NCBI GenBank assembly: GCA_021495925.1
Contig: JAKEKT010000106.1
Location: 54,367-118,366 of the forward strand
Source: Diplodia intermedia
Taxonomy: Eukaryota > Ascomycota > Dothideomycetes > Botryosphaeriales > Botryosphaeriaceae
Direction: 5' to 3'
DNA: 64,000 nucleotides
The position numbers and the translations under genes were made by a program. This document shows positions 63,558 through 64,000 of the stretch, one piece after another; position 1 is the stretch's first letter, and every line of letters begins with the position of its first letter. The notes under the pieces were generated by a model, which saw only the letters and a list, made by a program, of their open reading frames with translations, did not search any database and was not told the origin of the DNA.

Positions 63558-64000
63558 GCTGTGAGTAGTAGCCGGGGATGGTGTTCTTTTTTAACTCATG
63601 TCTGACGTGCTGTAGGTTGAGGCAAGCGAAGCTGTAAGCTGCTTTGACGAATGATGAAAATATCTCAAGTAAAAGAGCAAGCCAAGAATAATCAGGCACA
63701 TTAGCCAATTGAGTTCCCTCCACGTTTGGTGATGTGAACACTGAAAGGCGTAGATGAAACTGAGCTTGTAACCCTTAGGCCCAGGTCACTCAGAGCGGCC
63801 AAATCCATCGTCTAGAAGATTTGAAGCCCGTGACAGCCCGTCTACTAATAGGTACTGAATCCTGTTATGCGTGTGCTCATCAAAAAGAAAGAGGGGGGGG
63901 GGAAGGTTCAAACGGCGAGGAAGATGCTACGGCTGGGCATCATGGCGGGCGCGTCGCGTTCAAAAGTTACGCCGCCGTGGCTGCCAGATGAGTCGCGCCG
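63558..64000. other. right-edge intergenic region
   Basis: 443 bp of 3' flank and unassigned sequence, with a poly-G run at 63893-63902. No gene seen up to the window edge. Confidence 0.5.

Noticed and set aside
1..64000. tRNA and rRNA genes, CRISPR arrays
   Set aside because: I looked for T-loop (GTTCRANYC) with matching A-box and acceptor stem pairings, 5S-like sequence and spaced direct repeats, and found none that fit.

Overview
The window is nuclear DNA of a filamentous ascomycete (Pezizomycotina). The evidence is the short GT..AG introns (about 45-70 nt, several with CTAAC/CTGAC-like branch points), GC-rich third codon positions, and a gene set typical of that group: hapC, palC, a SUR7 family protein, M28 leucine aminopeptidase, Kv-beta-like aldo-keto reductase and a remnant of an NLR-type gene. 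The class cannot be fixed from the sequence alone. There are no rRNA or CRISPR features, no intact transposase and no recognisable tRNA.

Layout. 1-10.4 kb: 5' part of ALG6, a divergent nucleolin-like NSR1/gar2 gene with a nine-copy GTGGGCT array in the shared promoter, the Ofd1/Tpa1 prolyl dihydroxylase, and a divergent pair made of the mitochondrial thiamine pyrophosphate carrier and a gamma-butyrobetaine-hydroxylase-like dioxygenase. 10.4-13.6 kb: gene-poor, G-rich low-complexity DNA. 13.6-22.5 kb: hapC, prefoldin subunit 2, CMC2, a secreted leucine aminopeptidase, and a small C2H2 zinc-finger gene between two related repeat copies. 22.5-32.2 kb: an FHA-domain checkpoint-type kinase, ERG26, palC, a complex I accessory subunit and a small Cys-rich protein. 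33-44.6 kb: a PlsC acyltransferase, a bZIP factor with a five-codon uORF, an SH3BGR/glutaredoxin-like protein, and an APC-family permease with a 32-nt microexon. 46.5-57.9 kb: several lineage-type unknowns, a SUR7/PalI membrane protein, a TUDOR (hypervirulence-associated) protein and an old yellow enzyme. 59-64 kb: a decaying NLR-SPRY gene, a plant-type 2OG-Fe(II) oxygenase and an aldo-keto reductase.

Most genes are ordinary housekeeping genes without operonic logic. Functional links are loose: mitochondrial transport and metabolism (TPC1, BBOX-like, CMC2, complex I), CCAAT and bZIP transcription control, pH signalling (palC) and cortical membrane organisation (SUR7). Exon coordinates in the entries were derived by hand from splice signals and reading-frame continuity.

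The most notable unexplained structure is a dispersed family of about 90-170-bp palindromic, MITE-like repeats. At least seven copies share an inverted terminal motif close to GATTCAACTACCYACGTA. One copy lies next to the NLR-SPRY remnant and two copies bracket the zinc-finger gene. I found no clearly new multi-gene system.
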